DNA of 30,189 bases from GCA-2708415 sp964353185 (GTDB lineage Bacteria; Pseudomonadota; Alphaproteobacteria; Micavibrionales; Micavibrionaceae): contig CAYGUV010000018.1 of the NCBI GenBank assembly GCA_964353185.1, positions 1 to 30,189 on the forward strand, written 5' to 3'. Positions 1 through 6,931 of this stretch are shown in pieces (position 1 is the first letter of the stretch; every line of letters begins with the position of its first letter). A model generated the notes under the pieces. That model was not told the origin of the DNA. It did no database searches and was given only the letters and a program-made list of their open reading frames with translations. Position numbers and translations under genes: made by a program.

Positions 1-185
1 ATTTGATATATTCTATTTGTAAGTTGCTGTGAAAAACGGGGCTTATTATTAACAGGGTCAAAATTATTTGGCTTTTGCACTAGGAACATGTGTTGAAGTG
101 TATATAAATACACACACAACAATACACTAATGTAAAAAGCGAATAAGAAAGACCTATAAATCTTGCTTATTAAAGGAGAAAAAAT
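1..185 (+). promoter_or_regulatory. dnaK upstream region and ribosome binding site
   Basis: This AT-rich leader holds no recognisable gene. A strong Shine-Dalgarno, AAAGGAG at 172-178, sits seven bases before the dnaK ATG. A TTGAAG element at 93-98 resembles the -35 of heat-shock (RpoH) promoters, but I cannot pair it with a convincing -10. No CIRCE inverted repeat (the HrcA operator) is present. The RBS is certain; the promoter is not. Confidence 0.4.
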
Positions 186-2141
186 ATGAGTAAAGTAATT
201 GGTATCGATCTCGGTACAACAAATTCATGTGTTGCCGTCATGGACGGTAAAGAACCCAAAGTTATCGAAAATTCTGAAGGTGCCCGTACCACGCCATCAA
301 TGGTTGCTTTTACCAAAGATGACGAACGTCTTGTAGGGCAACCTGCAAAACGCCAAGCGGTCACAAACCCAGAAAACACTGTCTATGCGATTAAGCGACT
401 AATCGGACGTCGTTTCAAAGACAAAGATGTTCAAGAAATGAAATCCAAAGCCCCTTTCAACATTGTTGAAGGTGAGAATGGTGATGCTTGGGTTGAAATT
501 GATGGTGAAAAAATGGCGCCATCACAAATTTCTGCCATGATCTTACAAAAGATGAAAGAAACTGCAGAAAGTTATCTTGGTGAAAAAGTGGAGCAAGCTG
601 TTATCACTGTTCCTGCATACTTTAACGACTCACAACGTCAGGCAACAAAAGATGCTGGTAAAATTGCCGGCCTTGAAGTGCTTCGTATTATTAACGAACC
701 TACTGCGGCCGCCCTTGCCTATGGTTTGGATAAGAAATCAACTGGTACGATTGTTGTCTATGACCTTGGTGGTGGTACATTTGATGTATCTGTCCTTGAA
801 ATTGGCGATGGCGTATTTGAAGTGAAATCAACCAACGGCGATACCTTCCTTGGTGGTGAAGACTTTGACCTGCGTATTATTGATTATTTAGCGGACGAAT
901 TCCACAAAGAACAAGGCATTGACCTTCGTAAGGACAAACTTGCCCTTCAACGTTTAAAAGAGGCCGCAGAAAAAGCCAAAATCGAACTGTCAAGCGCATC
1001 TCAAACAGATGTTAACTTACCGTTCGTCACGGCCGACGCATCTGGTCCAAAACACTTAAACGTAAAATTATCACGGGCAAAGCTTGAAAGCCTTGTCGAT
1101 GACCTAATGAAACGCACATTGGACCCTGTGAAAGCAGCCCTAAAAGATGCGGGTGTAAAGGCATCAGACATCGATGATGTAATCATGGTTGGTGGTATGA
1201 CCCGTATGCCAAAAATCTTGGAAACGGTAAAAGACTACTTTGGTAAAGAGCCACACAAAGGTGTAAACCCTGATGAAGTTGTTGCCGATGGCGCCGCAAT
1301 TCAAGGGGGTGTTTTACAAGGGGATGTCAAAGATGTTCTTCTTTTAGATGTGACACCATTATCCTTGGGTATCGAAACATTGGGCGGGGTATTTACGCGT
1401 TTAATCGACCGTAACACCACAATCCCAACAAAGAAATCACAAGTATTCTCAACAGCAGAAGACAATCAATCCGCTGTGACGATCCGTGTTTTCCAAGGGG
1501 AACGTGAAATGGCAGCAGATAACAAACCACTGGGTCAATTTGACTTAGTTGGTATTCCTTCTGCACCACGCGGTATGCCACAAATTGAAGTGACATTCGA
1601 TATTGATGCCAACGGTATTGTTCAAGTATCTGCAAAAGACAAAGCGACTGGTAAGGAACAACAAATCCAAATCCAAGCTAGCGGTGGATTATCCGATGAA
1701 GATATCGAAAAAATGGTAAAAGATGCCGAAGCAAATGCCGATGCTGATAAAGATAAACGCGCAGCCGTTGAAGCCCGCAACCAAGCGGAATCATTGATCC
1801 ATCAAACAGAAGGCACTATCAAAGACTTAGGTGATGATGTTCCTGCTGAGCAAAAAGATGAGATTGAAACAGCCATTGCCGATTTAAAATCCGAATTGGA
1901 TAACGAAGACGCAAAATCTGATGACATCAAAGCCAAAACTGATGATCTAATGCAAAAATCTATGGCGTTGGGTGAAATGGTTTATCGTAAGCAACAAGAA
2001 GAAGCAGCCGCAGATGGTGCAGAAGCATCAAGAGATCAAAATGATATCCCTGATGCAGAAACTGCTGATTCAGAAGATGACATTGTCGATGCCGACTTCA
2101 GTGAAGTTGATGACAATGACAGCGGTAAAAAATCTGCGTAA
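186..2141 (+). CDS. dnaK: Molecular chaperone DnaK (Hsp70)
   Basis: ATP-driven cytoplasmic Hsp70 chaperone that binds unfolded polypeptides and works with DnaJ and GrpE. The 651-residue protein opens with the Hsp70 phosphate-1 signature IGIDLGTTNSCVAV (about residues 5-18). It continues with the phosphate-2 loop VYDLGGGTFDVSVLEI (near 190-205) and the VMVGGMTRMP-like adenosine motif (near 335). The beta-sandwich substrate domain follows (about 390-505), then a helical lid and an acidic tail ending EVDDNDSGKKSA. The length is slightly above the usual 630-640, because of the tail. The ATG is set by the AAAGGAG seven bases upstream and by the immediate MSKVIGIDLG start. dnaJ follows after 87 bp that contain a hairpin, the classic dnaK-dnaJ order. 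Identification is secure. Confidence 0.99.
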   Translation: MSKVIGIDLGTTNSCVAVMDGKEPKVIENSEGARTTPSMVAFTKDDERLVGQPAKRQAVTNPENTVYAIKRLIGRRFKDKDVQEMKSKAPFNIVEGENGDAWVEIDGEKMAPSQISAMILQKMKETAESYLGEKVEQAVITVPAYFNDSQRQATKDAGKIAGLEVLRIINEPTAAALAYGLDKKSTGTIVVYDLGGGTFDVSVLEIGDGVFEVKSTNGDTFLGGEDFDLRIIDYLADEFHKEQGIDLRKDKLALQRLKEAAEKAKIELSSASQTDVNLPFVTADASGPKHLNVKLSRAKLESLVDDLMKRTLDPVKAALKDAGVKASDIDDVIMVGGMTRMPKILETVKDYFGKEPHKGVNPDEVVADGAAIQGGVLQGDVKDVLLLDVTPLSLGIETLGGVFTRLIDRNTTIPTKKSQVFSTAEDNQSAVTIRVFQGEREMAADNKPLGQFDLVGIPSAPRGMPQIEVTFDIDANGIVQVSAKDKATGKEQQIQIQASGGLSDEDIEKMVKDAEANADADKDKRAAVEARNQAESLIHQTEGTIKDLGDDVPAEQKDEIETAIADLKSELDNEDAKSDDIKAKTDDLMQKSMALGEMVYRKQQEEAAADGAEASRDQNDIPDAETADSEDDIVDADFSEVDDNDSGKKSA

Positions 2142-2153
2142 ATATTAAACTAT

Positions 2154-2181
2154 AGAGGCGTATATAATTTGCGCCTCTTTT
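2154..2181 (+). terminator. Intercistronic hairpin between dnaK and dnaJ
   Basis: AGAGGCG (2154-2160) pairs with CGCCTCT (2172-2178) across an 11-base AT-rich loop, followed by a T run. It resembles an intrinsic terminator. Between dnaK and dnaJ it probably attenuates transcription or stabilises the dnaK mRNA 3' end, giving more DnaK than DnaJ. Confidence 0.65.
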
Positions 2182-2228
2182 AGGATCAATGTTTTCAGTG
2201 ACACGAATTTTTAGAAAGACCATGAGCA

Positions 2229-3392
2229 ATGGCAAAAGATTTTTATGAAGTTTTAGGGGTTTCGAAAACGGCAGATGCCGCAGAAATCAAAAAAGCATAT
2301 CGTACAAAGGCAATGAAATTTCATCCTGATCAAAATAAGGATGATAAAACAGCCGAAGCGAAATTTAAAGAAGTTAACGCGGCGTATGACGTATTAAAAG
2401 ACGAACAAAAACGCGCGGCATATGACCGCTTTGGCGATGCGGCCTTTGATGGGTCGATGGGCGGCGGCGGCCAAGGTGGAGGAAACCCATTTGGTGGTGG
2501 CTTCCAAGGGGCTGGCAATTTCTCAGATATTTTTGAAGATATGTTTGGTGACTTTATGGGCGGTGGCGGACGACGCGCCTCTAACGGTGCCATGCGTGGA
2601 TCTGACATACAATATGGCCTCGACATTACTTTAGAGGACGCATTCAAAGGTTTAGAAAAAAACATCACTATTCCTCTTCACGCCACCTGTGAAAAATGTG
2701 ATGGAAACGGTGCAGAAAAAGGCAAAAAAGCGGAGCAGTGCCCAACCTGTAACGGTGCGGGACGTGTCCGCGCTCAACAAGGTTTCTTTACAATTGAAAA
2801 AGCCTGCCACACCTGTAACGGTGCAGGTAATGTCATAAAAGATCCGTGTAAAAACTGTAGCGGTAGCGGTCGTGTGTCCAAAGAAAAAACCTTAAAGGTC
2901 AACATTCCAAAAGGAATTGAGGCAGGACGCCGTATTCGCCTTACAGGTGAAGGGGAAGCTGGCGTACGCGGCGGCCCTTCTGGTGACCTGTATATATTGG
3001 TCAATATCAAACCACATAAATTTTTTAAACGTGATGGTGCCAACCTTTACAGCCGTGTTCCCATTGCAATGACAAAAGCGACATTGGGCGGTGAAGTAAA
3101 CGTGCCTACAATTAATGGTAAAACAACAAAAGTAAAAATTCCGGGTGGCACGCAAACAGGTCAACAATTACGCTTAAAAGAAAAAGGAATGCCCGTTATG
3201 CGTTCAACCCAAGTGGGCGACATGTATATCGAAATTTTTGTAGAAACACCTGTGAACTTAAATACAAAACAGAAAAAAGTTTTTGAGGATTTAGATAAAG
3301 ATTTAAGCGGAAAAGACGGTAAAAAATATTCCCCAGAAAGCAGTGGATTTATTAACCGTGTAAAAGATCTTTGGGCTGATTTGAAAGATTAG
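2229..3392 (+). CDS. dnaJ: Chaperone protein DnaJ (Hsp40)
   Basis: Type I Hsp40 co-chaperone that stimulates DnaK ATPase and delivers substrates. The 387-residue protein has a J domain (1-70) with the catalytic HPD at residues 32-34. A Gly/Phe-rich linker (about 75-120) follows, then four CxxCxGxG zinc repeats (CEKCDGNG, CPTCNGAG, CHTCNGAG, CKNCSGSG) and the C-terminal peptide-binding beta domains. The start is the ATG of MAKDFYEVLG, with a weak GAAAGA about nine bases upstream; an ATG seven bases earlier is out of frame. The last codons (3345-3392, ending VKDLWADLKD) have a diverged second copy at 4374-4418, so this 3' end may have been replaced or duplicated by recombination. Confidence 0.98.
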   Translation: MAKDFYEVLGVSKTADAAEIKKAYRTKAMKFHPDQNKDDKTAEAKFKEVNAAYDVLKDEQKRAAYDRFGDAAFDGSMGGGGQGGGNPFGGGFQGAGNFSDIFEDMFGDFMGGGGRRASNGAMRGSDIQYGLDITLEDAFKGLEKNITIPLHATCEKCDGNGAEKGKKAEQCPTCNGAGRVRAQQGFFTIEKACHTCNGAGNVIKDPCKNCSGSGRVSKEKTLKVNIPKGIEAGRRIRLTGEGEAGVRGGPSGDLYILVNIKPHKFFKRDGANLYSRVPIAMTKATLGGEVNVPTINGKTTKVKIPGGTQTGQQLRLKEKGMPVMRSTQVGDMYIEIFVETPVNLNTKQKKVFEDLDKDLSGKDGKKYSPESSGFINRVKDLWADLKD

Positions 3393-3394
3393 AT

Positions 3395-4371
3395 TTGCTA
3401 GAAACATACTCTAAAAAATGGGTTTTTTCTAATCAGCATCCCCTTACCAAAACACTCACAAGCACGCTGTACATTGTTAATCACAAAAATAATAAAGCAG
3501 TATTCAAACTTTATACGGATATTGGTAAAAAATTTGAATCTCAAGGCCCTCTCTTCCTCAAGGCAAGTGACGGCTTTGGCGCAGTCAAACTGTATGAATA
3601 TGATGAAAATGCTTGCCTAATAGAATATGCGGACGGACATGATTTAAAATCTATCGTCGATAAAGGCGAAGATAAAAAAGCTACTGAAATTTTAGCAACT
3701 ATTATTAAAAAAACGCATAGTAAGTGCCCATTAGTTTCTAAAAATGATGGATACCAGTTGTTTTATGATTATATAGCCCCCCTCTATCACGAAGGGAAAA
3801 AAGAAAACTGCCCCCCTATAATCAATAAGGCTGTAACTTTTGCCAAAGAAATTTTGGAAGATACGGAAAAATACCTCTATTTACATGGTGATATACAGCA
3901 TGAAAATATTATCAACAGCTCTGATCGAGGCTGGCTGCTTATTGATCCTAAATATATAGTAGCACCACCAGAATACGATACAGCAACCTGCTTTATAAAC
4001 CCCCTCAATTCACCACTTACGCATAATATTCATGATATAATGAGAAGGGCGTCTCAGCTTTCAGATATTATAGGGTATAATGCGGATAAGATATTAAAAA
4101 TCGCCTGTGTCCGCGCCGCCCTTTCCTCAACATGGGAAAAAAATAATAACGGGCATCATATTCAAAACCGCCTTAAAACAGCAGANNNNNNNNNNNNNNN
4201 NNNNNNNNNNNNNNNNNNNNNNNNNNNNNNNNNNNNNNNNNNNNNNNNNNNNNNNNNNNNNNNNNNNNNNNNNNNNNNNNNNNNNCATGGGAAAAAAATA
4301 ATAACGGGCATCATATTCAAAACCGCCTTAAAACAGCAGAAATTATTGCAAAAGAAATTTTGGATAAATAA
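3395..4371 (+). CDS. Aminoglycoside/hydroxyurea phosphotransferase-like kinase, interrupted by an artefactual gap
   Basis: Likely a small-molecule O-phosphotransferase of the APH(6)/hydroxyurea kinase family (the fold of streptomycin 6-kinases). The catalytic loop is HGDIQHEN, with D166 and N171, and the metal-binding Asp lies in IDPK (D184), followed by PPEYDTA. The start is TTG at 3395, two bases after the dnaJ stop; no ATG exists in this frame before the catalytic region, so it is probably translationally coupled to dnaJ. The 100 N at 4186-4285 are flanked by identical 55-bp copies. Removing one copy plus the N run (155 bp) restores the frame, giving a C-terminus KTAEIIAKEILDK and a stop at 4369-4371: 273 residues, a normal family length. 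Read literally, the scaffold gives a false frameshifted end. The substrate is unknown; the class call is strong, a resistance role is inference. Confidence 0.82.
4131..4340. repeat. 55-bp duplicated contig ends flanking 100 N (scaffolding artefact)
   Basis: Bases 4131-4185 and 4286-4340 are identical over 55 bp and are separated by exactly 100 N (4186-4285). A perfect 55-base overlap between contig ends is what a k=55 assembly graph leaves when two overlapping contigs are scaffolded rather than merged. The surrounding reading frame is restored when one copy and the N run are removed. I therefore read this as an artefact, not a biological repeat. Confidence 0.9.
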
Positions 4372-4373
4372 AT

Positions 4374-4418
4374 AGATTTTTTAACTGGGTGAAGGATCTT
4401 TGGGCTGCATTAAAATAA
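4374..4418 (+). pseudogene. Remnant of a second dnaJ 3' end
   Basis: Fifteen codons read RFFNWVKDLWAALK then TAA, matching the end of the upstream dnaJ (GFINRVKDLWADLKD then TAG). The 13 bp GATCTTTGGGCTG is identical in both (3366-3378 and 4395-4407). Several differences are synonymous third-base changes (GTA/GTG, AAA/AAG, TTG/TTA), as expected for a diverged coding copy rather than chance. There is no start or body. The kinase gene lies exactly between the two tails, suggesting it entered at the dnaJ 3' end. The 3' part is antisense to the end of the leftward gene 4381-4710. Confidence 0.75.
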
Positions 4419-4710
4419 CAGGAGCTTTTGTTAAACGTAGTCCAGCTAAGCTAGTGGTAATTGCATTACGGTTAGGAGCACAAGTAAAGGTTCCCTTAGC
4501 CCCTCTTTCAATCCCACTAACTTTGCTATCATGCACTATGATAGTTTTGCCTCCGTCTGCTGTGGCAATATCAAATATGAAATGCGCTGTCCCATAAGTA
4601 GACAACGCAGAAGTAACTGTTCCAGTGTAATCTTTAGGTTTAGATCGCTCACCCGTACCTCTTCGCGTTCCGCATGGTATCATTAATGGATTGAATTTAG
4701 TTGTAATCAT
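4381..4710 (-). CDS. Hypothetical protein with possible cold-shock/OB-fold-like segment
   Basis: A 109-residue protein I do not recognise with certainty. A central stretch (about residues 27-75) runs YTGTVTSALSTYGTAHFIF, then DGGKTIIVHDSKVSG, then GAKGTFTC. This is loosely reminiscent of a cold-shock domain, where GTVK, GFGFI, GGKDVFVH and EGQKVSFE occur in that order, but the RNA-binding aromatics are not preserved. The first 26 residues are basic and probably flexible. No Shine-Dalgarno precedes the ATG. A TTGACA-N17-TAAAAC promoter would start transcription at or next to the ATG, implying a leaderless mRNA. The last codons are antisense to the dnaJ tail remnant, so its C-terminus may have formed by reading into that remnant. 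It could still be a chance ORF. Confidence 0.5.
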   Translation of the reverse strand: MITTKFNPLMIPCGTRRGTGERSKPKDYTGTVTSALSTYGTAHFIFDIATADGGKTIIVHDSKVSGIERGAKGTFTCAPNRNAITTSLAGLRLTKAPVILMQPKDPSPS

Positions 4711-4717
4711 AATATAG

Positions 4718-4783
4718 GTTTTAAAATACTTATTATATTATGTCAATACTTTATTTGACATATAAATAAATTTAGTTTAGCAT
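4718..4783. promoter_or_regulatory. Symmetric divergent promoter pair, both predicted leaderless
   Basis: The inverted repeat TGTCAA-N8-TTGACA (4741-4746, 4755-4760) supplies a perfect -35 in each direction. Leftward, a 17-base spacer leads to TAAAAC (4718-4723 on the minus strand). Rightward, a 17-base spacer leads to TAGCAT (4778-4783). Each -10 ends seven bases from the ATG on its side (4710 and 4790), and neither ATG has a Shine-Dalgarno. The -10 elements match consensus at only four of six positions. Confidence 0.5.
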
Positions 4784-4789
4784 CCTTTC

Positions 4790-5191
4790 ATGATTATAGA
4801 TCAATTTGTTTGCGTTTTTGCCGCGTGGATTGCCAATGCTCCGATAAATGAGCCAACTGAATATTTGGCTTTAATGGAAGCTACGGCAACCGAAGGTGAA
4901 TATATTAGACCAATCCAATCTAGTCCAAATAGATGGTTAGTGGATCATTATGTTGATCAAGATGGCCAACCTATTGTCCCCAGTGAACATCAGTTTATAA
5001 CTGATGCAGAAACATTAAAAATGAGAATTGAAGCAGGGGAAAATGTATTATCTAAAGAATTCATACCAAATGCATATAGCACACTAGAATCAACTGAAGC
5101 ACAATTGGCCGAGCGCCTGAAAGCCGTCGATGAAATTGAAAAAGCTGAAGCAGGACAAAACGCACAATTTTGTGAATTTAACGCTATGTAA
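4790..5191 (+). CDS. Hypothetical protein
   Basis: A 133-residue acidic protein that I do not recognise. It opens with a moderately hydrophobic helix (FVCVFAAWIAN), has a middle resembling a small globular domain (RWLVDHYVDQDGQPIVPSEHQF), and ends with a charged Ala/Glu-rich helix (about residues 100-125) that may form a coiled coil. There is no signal peptide or cysteine-rich motif. The ATG is the first possible start, since a TAG in the same frame lies at 4778-4780. No Shine-Dalgarno is present; a TTGACA-N17-TAGCAT promoter would place the transcript start on the ATG. It diverges from the 109-residue gene across a symmetric promoter, which supports both being expressed. Confidence 0.55.
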   Translation: MIIDQFVCVFAAWIANAPINEPTEYLALMEATATEGEYIRPIQSSPNRWLVDHYVDQDGQPIVPSEHQFITDAETLKMRIEAGENVLSKEFIPNAYSTLESTEAQLAERLKAVDEIEKAEAGQNAQFCEFNAM

Positions 5192-5236
5192 TTCTTACCC
5201 TATTTTCATTTTAAAAATCATGGTAAATATAAACCT

Positions 5237-5656
5237 ATGATTTGGTTCAAAAAATATGATTTAGAAATGCTCAATGGCCTGCGCAATGCCAATATGGCGG
5301 GACATTTAGGTATTGAATTCCTTGAAATTGGCGATGATTATCTAAAGGCACGCATGCCGGTGGATGAACGGACGAAGCAGGCTTTTGGCATACTTCATGG
5401 CGGTGCGTCATGTGTGCTGTCTGAAACGCTTGGCTCCGTCGCGGCATGGATGTGCATTGACGCTGCCAAGAGAATGGCTGTGGGCATAGAAATAAACGCA
5501 AACCATATACGCCCCGTAAGCGAAGGCTTTGTCACGGGTATTTGCAAACCAATCCAAATTGGCCGCTCTATCCATGTATGGAACACAGAAATATTTAAAG
5601 ATGATGGTAAGATGTCCTGCACCTCTCGCCTCACCTGCGCGATTAAGGATAAATAA
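5237..5656 (+). CDS. Hotdog-fold acyl-CoA thioesterase (YdiI/MenI type)
   Basis: Hydrolyses an acyl- or aroyl-CoA thioester in the cytoplasm. The 139 residues closely follow E. coli YdiI/MenI (1,4-dihydroxy-2-naphthoyl-CoA hydrolase): MPVDERTKQAFGILHGGAS and VLSETLGSVA are near-identical blocks, as are INANHIRP and the C-terminal CTSRLTCAI. The catalytic residues fall at the same numbers as in YdiI: Q48, H54 and E63. The protein is full length for the family. No clear Shine-Dalgarno precedes the ATG. Its TAA is followed directly by the dapB ATG, so the two are probably cotranslated. No men genes are in view, so the physiological CoA ester is unknown; a general acyl-CoA housekeeping role is equally possible. 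Confidence 0.9.
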   Translation: MIWFKKYDLEMLNGLRNANMAGHLGIEFLEIGDDYLKARMPVDERTKQAFGILHGGASCVLSETLGSVAAWMCIDAAKRMAVGIEINANHIRPVSEGFVTGICKPIQIGRSIHVWNTEIFKDDGKMSCTSRLTCAIKDK

Positions 5657-6370
5657 ATGATAAAAGTTGGTGTAACAGGATGCAAAGGCCGCATGGGGCA
5701 ATTATTGGTTGCCGAAATTAACGCCGCCGATGATTTAGAATTTGCAGGCGGTATTGATAAAGATGACGTTGCACAAGATTTATTTGCACCTGCCGATGTT
5801 GTCATTGACTTCACAATCCCCGAAGCAACTATGCATCACGCGGCCCTCGCATCTTTGAATAATACGGCTCTTGTCATTGGCACTACGGGCTTAAGTGATG
5901 CTCAAGAAGCTGAATTGGCAGCATTTGCAAAAGATACGCCCATTTTTTATGCCGCAAATATGAGCCTTGGAGTCAATTTACTCTTGGCATTGGTTGAACA
6001 AGCGGCCAAGCGTTTAGACCCCTCATGGGATATCGAAGTCTTTGAAACCCATCACAAATATAAAATCGATAGCCCTTCTGGAACGGCCCTTGCCCTTGGG
6101 AAAGCCGCGCAAACAGGCCGTGGCGGTGGTAACTTTGTGATAGACCGCACTGGCGCACGGAACGAAGGTGATATTGGCTATGCGGTACAACGTGGTGGTG
6201 ACGTTGTCGGGGAACATGATGTAACCTTCTTCAGCCAAGGCGAACGTATTACATTAGGGCACAAGGCAACAGACCGAAGCCTTTTTGCAAAAGGTGCCGT
6301 GCGCGCGTCACGATGGATTAAAGATCAAGATGCTGGATTATATTCTATGCGCGATTTACTTGATTTGTAG
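5657..6370 (+). CDS. dapB: 4-hydroxy-tetrahydrodipicolinate reductase
   Basis: Reduces 4-hydroxy-tetrahydrodipicolinate with NAD(P)H in the lysine and meso-diaminopimelate pathway. The nucleotide-binding motif VGVTGCKGRMG opens the protein (residues 4-14), and GTTGLS lies near 75-80. The catalytic signature ETHHKYKIDSPSGTA carries His132, His133 and Lys136. At 237 residues it is shorter than the usual 265-275 but keeps every signature block, so it seems a compact form rather than a truncation. It starts immediately after the thioesterase stop. Its last 26 bases overlap the tail of the convergent ogt gene. Confidence 0.97.
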   Translation: MIKVGVTGCKGRMGQLLVAEINAADDLEFAGGIDKDDVAQDLFAPADVVIDFTIPEATMHHAALASLNNTALVIGTTGLSDAQEAELAAFAKDTPIFYAANMSLGVNLLLALVEQAAKRLDPSWDIEVFETHHKYKIDSPSGTALALGKAAQTGRGGGNFVIDRTGARNEGDIGYAVQRGGDVVGEHDVTFFSQGERITLGHKATDRSLFAKGAVRASRWIKDQDAGLYSMRDLLDL

Positions 6371-6884
6371 GCAACGCATTTTCTGTTTTTAGAATTTTTT
6401 CTTTTAATGGTACACCCCAACCATAATTACCCATCCCACCCGATTTTTGAACAACACGATGGCAGGGAATAATTAATGATATAGGGTTATCACCTACGGC
6501 TGTCCCCACCGCCCTGCTTGCTTTTGGTTTGCCAATATCATGTGCAATATCCCCGTAAAATTTTAACGCCCCTTTTGGTATATGCATCAACGCATCCCAA
6601 ACTGACTTTTGAAAATCTGTACCCTGCACATCTAACTGCAAATCATTGAGACGGTCTTGTTCCCACGCTTTAATAATAATTGGCGCAATACTTTCGATGG
6701 CATCATCATTTTGAATAAAATTAGCTTCTGCAAAATAAGCGCGCATTCGTGTGTACGCATCGCCTTTATAAGCGCCCTGCTCTTTAGTCGTCATAAACCC
6801 TAGCCAACAAATGCCTTTATCGCTTAACCCAATGACCATCTGCCCAAAAGGCCCGTCACAAAAACCATAGGTGATTTCTTTCAT
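6345..6884 (-). CDS. ogt: Methylated-DNA--protein-cysteine S-methyltransferase
   Basis: Suicide repair enzyme that transfers a methyl group from O6-methylguanine or O4-methylthymine in DNA onto its own cysteine. The 179-residue protein has the N-terminal ribonuclease-like domain (1-80), then the DNA-binding segment FQKSVWDALMHIPKG and the helix KPKASRAVGTAVGDNP. The active-site motif IIPCHRVV places the acceptor at Cys141. There is no Ada-type N-terminal regulatory domain, so it is the Ogt/MGMT form. It converges on dapB and overlaps its end by 26 bp. Confidence 0.95.
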   Translation of the reverse strand: MKEITYGFCDGPFGQMVIGLSDKGICWLGFMTTKEQGAYKGDAYTRMRAYFAEANFIQNDDAIESIAPIIIKAWEQDRLNDLQLDVQGTDFQKSVWDALMHIPKGALKFYGDIAHDIGKPKASRAVGTAVGDNPISLIIPCHRVVQKSGGMGNYGWGVPLKEKILKTENALPTNQVNRA

Positions 6885-6931
6885 AAAATAGAGTATAAAG
6901 GTTTTACAATAAGAAAATCAACGGGGTTTTA

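Noticed and set aside
82..106. GGAAC motif upstream of dnaK as an ECF promoter
   Set aside because: No CGTT-like -10 occurs 16-17 bases downstream, and the distance to other elements is unsuitable.
1..185. CIRCE operator upstream of dnaK
   Set aside because: No TTAGCACTC-N9-GAGTGCTAA-like inverted repeat is present.
4107..4375. Reading frames running through the N run, with an apparent end at 4375
   Set aside because: They depend on translating N bases and on the duplicated 55-bp contig end; the repaired frame ends at 4371.
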